In this document: piece by piece, positions 10,232 through 18,874 of the stretch
Numbering within the stretch: position 1 is the first letter of the stretch
Layout: the number at the start of each line of letters is the position of its first letter
Source of the DNA: Flammulina velutipes
Lineage: Eukaryota; Basidiomycota; Agaricomycetes; Agaricales; Physalacriaceae
Assembly (NCBI GenBank): GCA_011800155.1
Contig: CM022369.1
Span: 2,542,001 to 2,606,000, forward strand
Direction of reading: 5' to 3'
Length of the DNA stretch: 64,000 bases
Translations under genes and position numbers: made by a program
The notes under the pieces: model-generated
The model's database searches: none
Seen by the model: only the letters and a program-made list of their open reading frames with translations
Told to the model about the DNA's origin: nothing

Positions 10232-10785
10232 CGTCTATGAAGTGGAAGGAAGGATGGGAAGAGGAAGAAGAAAAAGGCGCGTGGCGGATTTAAGTAGAAC
10301 GATGGAGCGGAGTTTCAAACGCGTCCAACGAATCGGAAGATGCCGACGAACTCTATCAAGGGAAATCTGCCAAAGAAGAGGATCGGACACCAAAGCTTAC
10401 TGGAATCGAAGCACGGAGAACTCCCGACATTGGAAGCCAAGTACCCGAAACTGGACAAGAACATACCACCGCGTACTCTGGACACGGGACGATCATTGCG
10501 TTGCACAGCCTGTACTGATGAAGGGTAGTGATGACGCACTTGCCTTTCTGGGACGCGCGGCCAGGGAAAGGAATTGGTCGTCGCGCGAACTATACCAAAC
10601 TTGGACAAGATTGATGGATGGGATCGGCAACTCACGCTTATAATCACGAACACGAGGAGGAAGGACGCGAAGGGAACGGAGCCGAGGCGCGTACACTGGA
10701 AAAACTTCGGAAAAATAGGATACATCAACTGCATTCGCTTTCAAACTACGGGCGCGAACCTACACGACAACAAACAGGAAAACCA
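10232..10785. other. Spacer between the two antisense genes
   Basis: This is a purine-rich stretch of about 550 bases with no gene I can support. Short frames on both strands lack recognisable motifs. It must hold the promoter of the antisense gene starting at 10231. A weak AT-rich element (cttaaat on the minus strand, 10288-10294) lies about 57 bases upstream of that start codon. Confidence 0.5.
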
Positions 10786-11949
10786 CTACTCTAAGTCGAC
10801 GTCAAACTCCTTTTTGACATAATCGGCATGGTCCCTGTATTCCGCCCCCTCGTCATCACTTTCGCTCATGGATTCGCGAGTGGAATCGCTAGTTTGGACG
10901 TCCACGAGGGGCGGAATGGCGTTGTCGTCCGCGACCACTCCCGGAACGGGACTCCAAGGGGGAGGACTGGTAGGATGGTACGCGAGTGGGGACAGGAGTC
11001 GGGAAGAACCCCCTGTAGTCGAAGGCGCCACAAGTGCATTGGCCCCGGTGGCCCGGGAGGTTGGAAGAGTAGTTGGAGGCGAGGCGTGTCGAGCCGGAAG
11101 GCGCGCTCCTAGGTCTCTCCGGGACCCCCGACGTGCGCGCTGGTCGCCCCCATGGCTCTGGCGCCGTCGACCCAAGTACTGGATCTCGGGGTCCTCGACC
11201 CTCCCTGACCTGGTTATGCGCTGGGTAAACGCGACTCTGGGAGTAGGACTGTAGCGGGGGAGAGGGGGCGGAGATTGGAGGGGACGAGATGGAAGATGCG
11301 ACGGCCTGACCGACGGCCTGACTGAGGATCGCCAATTGTCGACGGCTGAGGAAGAGACCGCTCGATTCTGGACAACGGAGGTCATGAAGGCTGCGACTGG
11401 CTCGAAGGACGACGTACCCGACGCCGGGTGGGATAACGGGCGGTTCCTAAGCGAAGGAGGACGTTCCTGCACGTCGGGAATGCACCCCCATCCACGGAGA
11501 CAGCGGAGACGCGTGCTATCCTGCGCACGCTGCGACAGCGCCTCTGCATCCAAATCCCACCTGGGATTGTTTACGATCAAAAGGAAGATACGGTGGCTCC
11601 ACATGAAGTTCACGATTTGGGTGAGCTGGCGCTGAGCGAGGACGTCGAGAGCGGTGCAATCCAAGTGGGGATGACCAGCAGCTACGAGGGCTGCGTTCAG
11701 CTCGCGAACGTCCGCCTGGGAAATGGTTAGGAAGGAGGAGAAGATGAGTCGAGAGAAGGGACTTGCATATTGGCTGCGGAAGATGGAGAGGTAGTCCTCA
11801 AGCTGCCTAGGGGACAGCTCCAAGCCAAAATGTTCGTGCGCCTTGACAGTGCTAAGGGCGCATTTGACGAGACGGTCAAGCTCATCGTAGCGCTGCTGAA
11901 CAACTGGGTTCTCGATTGGAGAAGAAGCGGCGTTGGGAGTGTTGGACAT
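10786..11949 (-). CDS. Second antisense cargo gene, unknown function
   Basis: This is a single uninterrupted frame of 387 residues starting MSNTPNAASS. The first 160 residues look folded and helical (LDRLVKCALSTVKAHEHFGL, FSRLIFSSFLTISQADVREL). The middle is low-complexity, rich in serine, proline and arginine (for example RPSVRPSHLPSRPLQSPPPL). The tail is acidic (SESDDEGAEYRDHADYVKKE). A TATA box lies about 80 bases upstream. The gene runs against pol and ends 555 bases upstream of the next antisense gene, so both read in the same direction. I do not recognise the family. Its place between pol and the 3' polypurine tract suggests it is carried by the retroelement. It could instead be a host gene caught between two insertions. 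Confidence 0.65.
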   Translation of the reverse strand: MSNTPNAASSPIENPVVQQRYDELDRLVKCALSTVKAHEHFGLELSPRQLEDYLSIFRSQYASPFSRLIFSSFLTISQADVRELNAALVAAGHPHLDCTALDVLAQRQLTQIVNFMWSHRIFLLIVNNPRWDLDAEALSQRAQDSTRLRCLRGWGCIPDVQERPPSLRNRPLSHPASGTSSFEPVAAFMTSVVQNRAVSSSAVDNWRSSVRPSVRPSHLPSRPLQSPPPLPRYSPTPRVAFTQRITRSGRVEDPEIQYLGRRRQSHGGDQRARRGSRRDLGARLPARHASPPTTLPTSRATGANALVAPSTTGGSSRLLSPLAYHPTSPPPWSPVPGVVADDNAIPPLVDVQTSDSTRESMSESDDEGAEYRDHADYVKKEFDVDLE

Positions 11950-12026
11950 GGTGGAAATTTTTTTTTCAGGCTTTGGGGCTTGAGATGGTAGCGTTGGCTG
12001 GGAAATTTTCCTATCCGCGCGGCCCT

Positions 12027-12034
12027 CTTTATAG
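12027..12034 (-). promoter_or_regulatory. TATA box of the second antisense gene
   Basis: The minus strand reads ctataaag here, 78 bases upstream of the start codon at 11949. That is a normal TATA-to-ATG distance for a fungal gene with a short leader, and it supports real transcription of this antisense gene. Confidence 0.5.
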
Positions 12035-12160
12035 TGCCACCCCTCGCCACAGGAATTACCGAATGGAAGACGGAGCCAAATCCTTGCGACATTTATGGCG
12101 CGGACACACGGGTTAGGACAAATTCGCCGATTTCACACCATGGAGGAGTTCACATTCAAG

Positions 12161-12170
12161 TTGGGGGGAG
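12161..12170 (+). other. Polypurine tract, copy 2, next to the LTR
   Basis: The motif ttggggggag is followed after one base by TGTACAG, the expected layout of a Gypsy plus-strand primer tract and 3' LTR start. It is identical to the motif after pol at 2578-2587 and lies on the same strand as pol. Confidence 0.6.
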
Positions 12171-12171
12171 A

Positions 12172-12933
12172 TGTACAGCCTGCACTTGGGCTGAGTGCAG
12201 AACTGATACTAAACATGGGTGTGGCGCACGACGGCGCCAGCGCCATATAGGTCGGAACGTGTGAACGCGCCATCCACGGCGCGTCCGCATTAGGAACATA
12301 TGGCGCAGCACTTCACACGGCACAAGCATGGACGTTTCAGAACACGGAAGCTACCGAACTAATCGATGGATTGCAACGATCGATAACGAGAAGATCCAGA
12401 TCGATGGGAAGAGATTACACCAAGGCTGTGCGCCATGCATGGCGCCCAGGCACCTTCGGGAATCTGGATGCCAAAGCCGACAGGAACGGAGAGAATTACC
12501 ACCCTCGAAGAGTCATATCGCGAGGTGGTCTGACTCGACGCGACGGAACGCCAATCACATCACGGACTCAAACCCCGGATCGTCGCACGATCGCTCGATC
12601 AGGGTACATGACGCAGGCATCGAGAGGCCTAAGCGTAGAACTAGACGGAAGAGAAAGCCGACAGCGTACAGTATAAATACTGTAGCATGTCGTAGAAACA
12701 TATATATAGAATTATCACCCCACAATATCAACACAGAAGCCCCTTGCAACTGTCGAGAGACTTTTGGAACCTATACTTTCGCGCACGCGTTAGTACTTCG
12801 ACGAACGCGTACTTGGAAGCGCCACCGTCATCTGCGACAGCTCGCTGCCCGACTTCTTCACCTACCAAGGTCTGCGACCTCGGTGCGCCAGAACAAGAGC
12901 AGGAATCCACCGGGTAGTCCCCTCAACATCACA
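12172..12933 (+). repeat. Probable 3' LTR of the Gypsy element
   Basis: The block begins TGTACAG just after a polypurine tract and probably ends in ..ATCACA at about 12933 (an alternative end is at 12928), giving about 760 bp. It contains a TATA box at 12672-12679 in pol orientation and several GGCGC-containing inverted motifs, such as cgccatgcatggcg near 12433. No open gene is visible. Its far edge cuts a minus-strand gag gene. The matching 5' LTR would lie left of the window, so the limits are not proven. Confidence 0.55.
12672..12679 (+). promoter_or_regulatory. TATA box in the probable LTR
   Basis: TATAAATA occurs about 500 bases into the LTR-like block and about 260 bases before its end, the usual place for the U3/R promoter of a Gypsy LTR. 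A second AT-rich string (atatatataga) follows near 12701. Confidence 0.45.
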
Positions 12934-13807
12934 ACGAACTCAGACTCGTTAAGAGATCTATAGGAAGACTGCGCATAGGGCAGGAGTCGCTATAATGACC
13001 AGCGTAAAAAGTGCGACAATTGAAACATCCCTCGTGTGTAGAGAGAAGTGCGCGTTCAGCTTCAGTGAGCTTTGGGACACTCGCAACAGTATAGCCTGTT
13101 CCAGCGCTAGGCGTGGAAGTGAGACGTTGAGCGAGCGGGGGATTGGAAATGCGAGAGAGTAGGGCAGGAGTGGCAGCAGCTTTCCGGTGGGTCCGTTCGG
13201 CACGTTGTTCGGAAACAATTCTCCTGACCTCATCTTCATCCTTGACGAGCTTCTCTTCTCGAGCCTTGACCTCCTTCATCCAGACGGAGAGGGAGTTGGC
13301 GAGAGGAGGCTCACTGCGGATACTATCACGAAGACGAGTACTCATGTGTGAGATGATATGTTGCCGAAGTCCAGCCTCGGGTAGAGCATGAGTGGAACCA
13401 GCGTTGGAGAGGGTGGCGTTGCTATCCTGAAGCGAGATGGCCCAATCCCAAAAGGGTCGCTTCCCCTGTTGGGAGAGCTGAATGGAGTCGAGGAGTTTGA
13501 CGTCCCAGTCAAAATCCAAGACCTGGTTCTGAATCTCCTTGAGAAAGGAGGGAAGACCCATAGCGTTGATACGGGTCTTGTCGGCCCGGTACCATTGTTT
13601 CAGGATAGGTTGTTCGAGACCGTCGGTGACGTACTTGACAATGTCAGCGGCATCAATGGCGCCATGGCGCATATATTTTTCACAGGCGTCAGAGTATTCG
13701 ACAAAGACGGCAGGAGTGACCTTTCCTGCAGAGAGGATTGGACAGTCCTTGAGTTTCGCCTGTTTGACGGACGCAGTTGTGGTGGACGTGGGGGTTGTGG
13801 AAGACAT
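12929..13807 (-). pseudogene. Ty3/Gypsy gag gene, truncated after its zinc knuckle
   Basis: This 292-residue frame matches the capsid/nucleocapsid layout of basidiomycete Gypsy elements. An N-terminal KLKDCPILSAGKVTP is followed by a helical capsid core (FLKEIQNQVLDFDWDVK, FWDWAISLQ). A charged linker leads to a nucleocapsid motif, CFNCRTFYAGHYSDSC (CX2CX6HX4C). The frame stops within about 16 residues of the knuckle, where family members usually continue. That point is the edge of the LTR-like block, so the gene was probably cut by that insertion. It is on the opposite strand to the pol at 2-2557 and so belongs to a different, older element. No pol of its own is in the window. Confidence 0.8.
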
Positions 13808-14220
13808 GGTGGGTGAGGGCAGTGGCAGTGGCAGTGACGGTGACGGTATACAAGACTCTGGTGGAGAATCGGTAATGGTATCGGTGGTGGGGGACGGTGG
13901 CAGCGACGAGAGGTCTGAATCGGTGGAAACGGCAGGTGATGGGGAACGGTGACGGCGGTGGTGGGCACGGGTGACCAGTGGGGTTGGCGTTGACGGTTGT
14001 CTACGTGAGTAGGACGTGGTGACTAGTATCCAGCTGGAACCGTTCCGTAGTGGGCGATCCCAGTACGATGGCTGCCGGTACGAAGGTTGTCGGTGTCAAA
14101 AAAAAAGTGGAAGGGTGTCGTGTAAACGACAACCAACACTAAACGGGCAAGACAGACAGGACAAAAGAATCTTCGTTGCGTGCAATACAGAGTCAGCTAG
14201 TAATACAAGAGAGAGATAAG
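13808..14220. repeat. GT-rich low-complexity leader and a 23-bp direct repeat
   Basis: Upstream of the gag start the plus strand is a degenerate GGCAGT/GGTGAC-type simple repeat (13808-13960). Overlapping frames here are artefacts of this composition. A 23-bp sequence beginning cttcgttgcgtgcaatac occurs at 14171-14193 and again at 14229-14251. The second copy encodes the last residues of the kinase gene. No LTR end for the gag element is obvious. Confidence 0.6.
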
Positions 14221-15120
14221 TTATGTACCTTCGTTGCGTGCAATACAGAGTAAAGAGCGACGAAGGAGAATTGATCGTAAATAATGGTTCGGTGGCAGTG
14301 TGGGAAAGTGTGTGTATGTAGTAAACTGGGGGACCAGGCTTACAAGCGCCTGTCTACCACTGCACATGACCAGGTGCCCATTGACGGCCTCCATCCACTC
14401 CGGGTAGAAGCCAGCACAGTCAAAGTCAATAAGCCACACCTGGCCATCTTCATCGAGAATGACATTGCCGGGGTGGATGTCCATGTGGCAGAGTACCAGT
14501 TTGTCCCAGCCACGAGGTTCGTGTGCGGCGGGGAGGGTCATGTCGTACGCATGGATGGCGTCACGGAACAAAGCCTGCATCTCAAGTCCGTCGTTGAACT
14601 TGGAGGGACAGTCGGCGAACTGCCAGAATATTCCCTGAGGCGGCATTCCAGGGATGAATGGAACGTTGCGGAATTGGCGAATATATAGGCGCAACTTCAT
14701 CGCCACCAACAGGCGTCGCCACCAGGACATTGTTGGCCAGAGTTCTTGAAGTGTATGGCCAGGGATGTACTCCATGTACATGTCAAGGTAGGTTTCTGGT
14801 GCTGGTAGTGAATCTACGCAGCGGATGTGGGGGATAGGGACGGTGGTGTGATGCGCAAGTAATTCCATCGCCTGGACTTCGTGAGGTAGGACCGTCTTCC
14901 ACATGGTAGCCGTGGAGATTCTTACAGCTCTACTCGTAGACTGTTCTCGGTAGTCCCAGTAACCGTCAATGACTTTTAGTTTGAGCTCGAGTGGCGTCAA
15001 CCCATCAATGTCGGAGGCCTGAGTTAGGGCTTTGCTTAGTGACACGACAATAGGAGGCGTGGATATAATATACCGTGTGCTTATTTTTGAATTTGAGAAG
15101 ACCTGCCCATGCGAAGACAT
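14221..15120 (-). CDS. APH-family small-molecule kinase-like protein
   Basis: This 299-residue protein has a protein-kinase-like fold of the aminoglycoside/choline phosphotransferase group. The catalytic loop is HMDIHPGNVILD (HxDxxxxN) and the metal-binding motif is LIDFDCAG. Upstream elements HEVQAMELLAHH and MEYIPGHTL fit the N-lobe and hinge. Fungi have large expansions of this group. Most members have unknown substrates and are not antibiotic-resistance enzymes. It reads as a single exon. The last residues (LLCIARNEGT) fall in a 23-bp sequence that is duplicated just downstream, so the true C-terminus could have been altered by that small duplication. The gene sits at the edge of the transposon nest. 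Confidence 0.8.
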   Translation of the reverse strand: MSSHGQVFSNSKISTRYIISTPPIVVSLSKALTQASDIDGLTPLELKLKVIDGYWDYREQSTSRAVRISTATMWKTVLPHEVQAMELLAHHTTVPIPHIRCVDSLPAPETYLDMYMEYIPGHTLQELWPTMSWWRRLLVAMKLRLYIRQFRNVPFIPGMPPQGIFWQFADCPSKFNDGLEMQALFRDAIHAYDMTLPAAHEPRGWDKLVLCHMDIHPGNVILDEDGQVWLIDFDCAGFYPEWMEAVNGHLVMCSGRQALVSLVPQFTTYTHFPTLPPNHYLRSILLRRSLLCIARNEGT

Positions 15121-15546
15121 CGACGAGCAGCTCCCAGGTTATCCACAGGATTCTACCTCGAATATTGCTAGAAAGACCGTTGAGTTATTGAATGTTTCCA
15201 CTCAGAGAGGTACTTACTTGGGAAAGACAGAAAAATACGTGGGGGGATGCCTTATAGTGCGCATGACGAGTACGGGAGTGGCGAGGTTTGGCTGAGTGAT
15301 GGTTGGAAGTTGAAAAGCACTTCGTACCTATCCGGTGGCGTGGGAGTCTACTGGCTGCCCAATGGACGTCGTAACCGCACACTTGACCAGCCGCACTCAC
15401 TCCATGACTGCCAGTGAAATCGTACAAGTCGATCCAAAGGTGAACGTAGACATGTCCTCTCGAGCTGGATGAGCTGGGTTCAAAAGCCGAACAGAGCGAG
15501 TAGGTCTACTCTCGAATTGCTTCAATGTGCGGGCTGTACAACATAG
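15121..15546. other. Intergenic, no gene seen
   Basis: These 426 bases lie between the start of the APH-like gene and the stop of the dehydrogenase gene, both on the minus strand. I see no motif-bearing frame, RNA gene or repeat. It presumably carries the APH-gene promoter and the dehydrogenase 3' end. Confidence 0.5.
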
Positions 15547-16594
15547 TTATTGCAAAACGCGTATTGGTTTGCCATCCAGATACGCCACGACGTCTTCGAC
15601 CGTGTGTTCAAAGAACGTCTACAAGAGTCAGCACATAGTATTGCAGTTCGCGTCCAACACACCTTGTAGCTCGAATCCGACACATATCCAATATGCGGAC
15701 TCAGCGTAACAGCGTTCCCCAGCGCCCTCAGAGGATGGTCAAGCGGCAACGGCTCCTGATCATACACATCCAACCCCGCCCCCGCAATCCGTCCCTCCCT
15801 CAACGCGTCCACCAGCGCCTTCTCATCCACCAACGGCCCCCTTGACGTATTAACCAAATACGCCACACTCTTCATCCAACCCAGCTCCTCCCTCCCCACG
15901 ATGCCGCGCGTGGCCTCGACACTCACCATATGCACACTAACAACATCGCTCCTCTCAAACAACTCCCTCTTGCTCCCCGCCAACTCCACCCCCGCCGCCT
16001 CCGCGCGCTCCCTTGTGAGATGCGGCGACCACCCCAGGGTATGCATCCCAAACACCCTCGCCACCCGCGCCACCTCCGTGCCCAGCCTCCCCACGCCGAC
16101 AAGCCCCAGGGTCTTACCCGCCAGCCCCATCGGCACACTCCGCTGCCACTGCCTACTCCCACTCTTCACACCCGCATCCTCCTCGACTACATGCCGCGCC
16201 ACACCCAGTATCAACGCCCACACATGCTCCGTCGTCGACCCGCCCGCGCCGCCCGTCCCGCACACCACCACTCCCCGCCCCCGCGCGTACCCCACGTCGA
16301 TCGACCGGTTCTGCATACCCGTCGTCACCAATAATCTGCTCTTCGTCAGCCACAGCGATAAAAAGAAGATGTAACGCACTTGAGGTTGGGCAGACGCCCC
16401 AGAACCTCAGCAGGGAACTTTGTCCGCTCCCGCATCGCGCATATCACGTCGTACCCCTCCAGCCGCGCGACTACATCCTCCTCCGGGATAGCTTCATCGA
16501 TAACATTCACCGTCGCCCGTCCATCCAGCACGCTCCAATCCGCGCTCGTTAGCGCAACGCGCTGGTAATCATCCAATACTGCGATTCGCGTCAT
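15547..16594 (-). CDS. D-isomer-specific 2-hydroxyacid dehydrogenase
   Basis: This is an NAD(P)-dependent oxidoreductase of the D-lactate/phosphoglycerate/glyoxylate reductase group. Three exons (16380-16594, 15663-16335, 15547-15618) give 319 residues. Intron 1 splits a lysine codon, so the join reads NLK then LLVTTGM. Intron 2 is followed by TFFEHTVEDV and the end KPIRVLQ. The nucleotide-binding loop is GLVGVGRLG. The catalytic set is Arg in NTSRGPLVDE, Glu in DVYDQEP and His in LSPHIGY. I chose the ATG that gives MTRIAVLDDYQ, a standard start for the family. The exact substrate cannot be told. The protein is complete and likely active and cytosolic. Confidence 0.92.
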
Positions 16595-16628
16595 CGCCGT
16601 TGGGAGCAAAACAAGCCTTTGCCTATGT

Positions 16629-16685
16629 TCTGACCAGGGTTTGAACCCGGGGCTCAGACGAGCGCTCTAACCAATAGACCAGATG
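16629..16685 (-). pseudogene. tRNA-like sequence 1, degenerate
   Basis: The minus strand reads tctggtctattggttag (A-box-like) followed by gggttcaaaccc, a good T-arm and B box. An acceptor-like pairing (TCTGG with TCAGA) closes it. At about 57 nt it is some 15 nt shorter than a tRNA, because the anticodon arm is collapsed. Confidence 0.5.
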
Positions 16686-16847
16686 GTATGGAATCTGTGG
16701 AACGCATGAGCAATTAGTGATCTTCGGAAAGGCATGTATCACACACCACCAGAGTTTGCCGCCGTGGATCTGGAGAATTTCACAAAGTCCTGTCGCGGTC
16801 ACATCAGATATCGTTGGAAGCAAAATTGACGTCGCTATATTTCAATA

Positions 16848-16899
16848 CTCTGGCCGGGGTTTGAAGGTGCTCATAGGCGTTCCAACCGATAGACCAGAG
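16848..16899 (-). pseudogene. tRNA-like sequence 2, degenerate
   Basis: The minus strand begins ctctggtctatcggttgg and ends ccggccagag, giving a 6-7 bp acceptor-like pairing. The B box is decayed (cttcaaaccc) and no anticodon arm can be drawn. Confidence 0.45.
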
Positions 16900-17091
16900 C
16901 GTAGTACTCAGGTCGCTCTGGTTTTACAATGTCATGAGTACCGTCTACACGGAGAGACGCAATATGCTCGCACTACATAGCTTCCCCCAGCGACGCAGTG
17001 GAAGTGTTCCACCATCGAGAGAATGCCGTTTGCTTCGTTCACATGTACCTGCTGTCCCGGGGAAAAATTCATGTTGTAGCAGTCTGTCATT

Positions 17092-17148
17092 CTCTGGCCA
17101 GGATTCGAACACGGCGCGCGGACGCGCGTTCTAACCGATAGACCAGAG
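17092..17148 (-). pseudogene. tRNA-like sequence 3, best copy
   Basis: The minus strand reads ctctggtctatcggttagaa, then a GC-rich hairpin (GCGCG/CGCGC) with almost no loop. The B box tgttcgaatcc and ggccagag follow, and the 7-bp acceptor stem is intact. The anticodon loop is missing, so it cannot decode. It keeps the internal promoter boxes of a tRNA-derived repeat. Confidence 0.55.
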
Positions 17149-17336
17149 GGTGTGCGTTTGGAGGGTGTGGCAAGACCTAGGATTCACCGTGAGGGCTGGG
17201 TATCTTGCATAGACCCCGCGTATGAGCTTGCAGGTAGTATCTTGCCACCACATACGTATCCTAAATCACGATGAACGGATATCCATAAGAATAAAAATGA
17301 ACAATGCAAGGAAAAACTAGGCAGAAGTGACCCGGT

Positions 17337-17367
17337 GTGTATTCGCGTTCTAACCGATAGACCAGAG
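17337..17367 (-). pseudogene. tRNA-like sequence 4, 5' half only
   Basis: Only the 5' half remains: ctctggtctatcggttagaa followed by cgcgaat on the minus strand. It is identical to copy 3 over its first 23 bases. No T-arm follows. Confidence 0.45.
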
Positions 17368-17501
17368 AGTGACTACTCGATTCAGACATGTAGTCCTACA
17401 GTCCAATGCTATACAATCAGATATCTTGTCTTCCGCTTCGTTACCACTCTGTCTACTCCCCGGGTTAGCTTCATTAAAAGGCGCATCCCAAGTGATCCCT
17501 C

Positions 17502-18767
17502 TCATACCCCTCTAAAGATTGGTTTTCGCTTCTCTTTGAACGCATCTAGAGCTTCTCTACGGTCAGCGGTGGCGAGTAACGTTTCGTACGATGCCCGCTC
17601 AAAGTCAAGGCCTAACCAATAAATCATCAGTACATTCCCAAAACACAGACACTAAGACAAACACACCCGTCTCAAGGGCGAGGTCCTCAGACCGCGATAT
17701 AGCTTGTTTCGCCGCGCGAAGGGCGAGCGGGGCTGCAAATGCAAATAGGTGGAATGAAGAGGAAGAGAGAGAAAGAAATACCATTAGCTGATATAGTGGT
17801 TGCGAGCGTTAGCGCCCGGTCGAACGCGGTGATTTCTGGGTCGGAGACGTAGTCGACTAGGCCTAGAAGCGAAGCGATCAGTAAGACTGGCAGGAGAAGG
17901 ACACGGGACGTACCCCAATCCCATGCCTCTAGGGCGGAGAGCATGCGTCCCGTGAATATCACTGCGCGCGTAACATTGAAATGAGACGAACGAGGAAGAG
18001 GGAGAGTGAGAGGACGCACGATCTTTAGCTTTGGAGACTCCGAGCAACCGTGTCGCGCGCTGGGTTCCACCCGCTCCGGGGATAATGCCAAGTTTCGCTG
18101 AGGTATGGTGTCAAAGGGAAAGGGAGGGATGATCTTCTACCTACTTTCTGGTAAACCTATCTTGGTGACTTGACTGCCTAACGATGTGGTTCCGTTAGAG
18201 TCATTACACATCGTAACGCAAAGCTACATACCTGCAACGCGTAGATCACACGCCAGACTCAGCTCCAGGCCGCCTCCTAGGGCGGGCCCGTCGATGGCTG
18301 CTATGGTGGGCATCGGCAAAGCTTCGAGTTGCCCCAGAGCGCCCCGCAGATCAGAAAGGAACTTTGCGACTTGAGTCGTAGACATAGAACGTCGCTCCAC
18401 GAGGTCCGCACCGGCGCAGAAGGAGCCTGGGGTCGTAGAGCGCACAATCAGGACACGAACGCTGGGTGGTGGTTTAGAGAAGGACAGGTGTACGTGGGAG
18501 TGTCTACTTGTTGTCGAAATGGACTCTTTCGAGACTTGTTCTTATTTCCTGGGAGATAGAGGATGAGATAGCTCTAAGGAAGGATATATGCATTCCCACC
18601 TGAAGCATTTGCATGGAAATAGCGTTCTTACTAGTGGGTCTGTTGAGTGAGAGACATGAGACCCCAGGGTGAGACTGTATGGGTTCGAGGTATGCATGAG
18701 GCGCCACCGTCGACATCGCTGCCCGACGAGGTAGGCGCGTTAAAACTCTCTTGGATCTTAAGAGCAT
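17502..18767 (-). CDS. Mitochondrial enoyl-CoA hydratase (AUH/methylglutaconyl-CoA hydratase type)
   Basis: This crotonase-fold enzyme is encoded in at least eight exons with 45-60 nt introns. The N-terminus is basic and arginine-rich ([19 protein letters not shown]), fitting mitochondrial import. Conserved segments in order are [25 protein letters not shown] (oxyanion hole and AUH-like ERR), [19 protein letters not shown] (first catalytic Glu) and [17 protein letters not shown], which is rebuilt across a splice. The end is [12 protein letters not shown] hydrates 3-methylglutaconyl-CoA in leucine breakdown. The ADLxERR motif favours that role over general fatty-acid oxidation, but this is an inference. 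The start ATG at 18767 is 107 bases from the divergent TIM54 start, so the two mitochondrial genes share a promoter region. Confidence 0.9.
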
Positions 18768-18839
18768 TGTGGTAAATGGCAAAGTGTAATACGGCTGTCC
18801 GGGCCGATATATACTGCCTATTTCGGAAAATTTCGACGT

Positions 18840-18874
18840 TCTCCTCCTCCTCCTCCTCCTCCTCCCTCCTCCTC
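18840..18874 (+). repeat. CTC/CTCCTC microsatellite in the TIM54 leader
   Basis: About 35 bases of ctc-type repeat end directly at the TIM54 start codon (18875). It is a pyrimidine tract in the 5' UTR and may affect transcription start or vary in length between strains. Confidence 0.7.

Noticed and set aside
9333..10240. Plus-strand frames of 199 and 215 residues, Arg/Gly/Glu-rich
   Set aside because: They lie opposite the exons of the antisense gene, whose splice joins and cysteine motif are convincing. The plus frames look like antisense shadow composition.
2..13807. The pol at 2-2557 and the gag at 12929-13807 as parts of one element
   Set aside because: They are on opposite strands, with gag beyond the probable LTR. 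Two elements are needed.
15901..16374. Plus-strand frames of 157 and 134 residues
   Set aside because: They are antisense to the dehydrogenase exons, which carry a complete catalytic set.
16629..17148. Functional tRNA genes
   Set aside because: The length is about 57 nt and no anticodon loop can be drawn, so I list them as tRNA-like pseudogenes.
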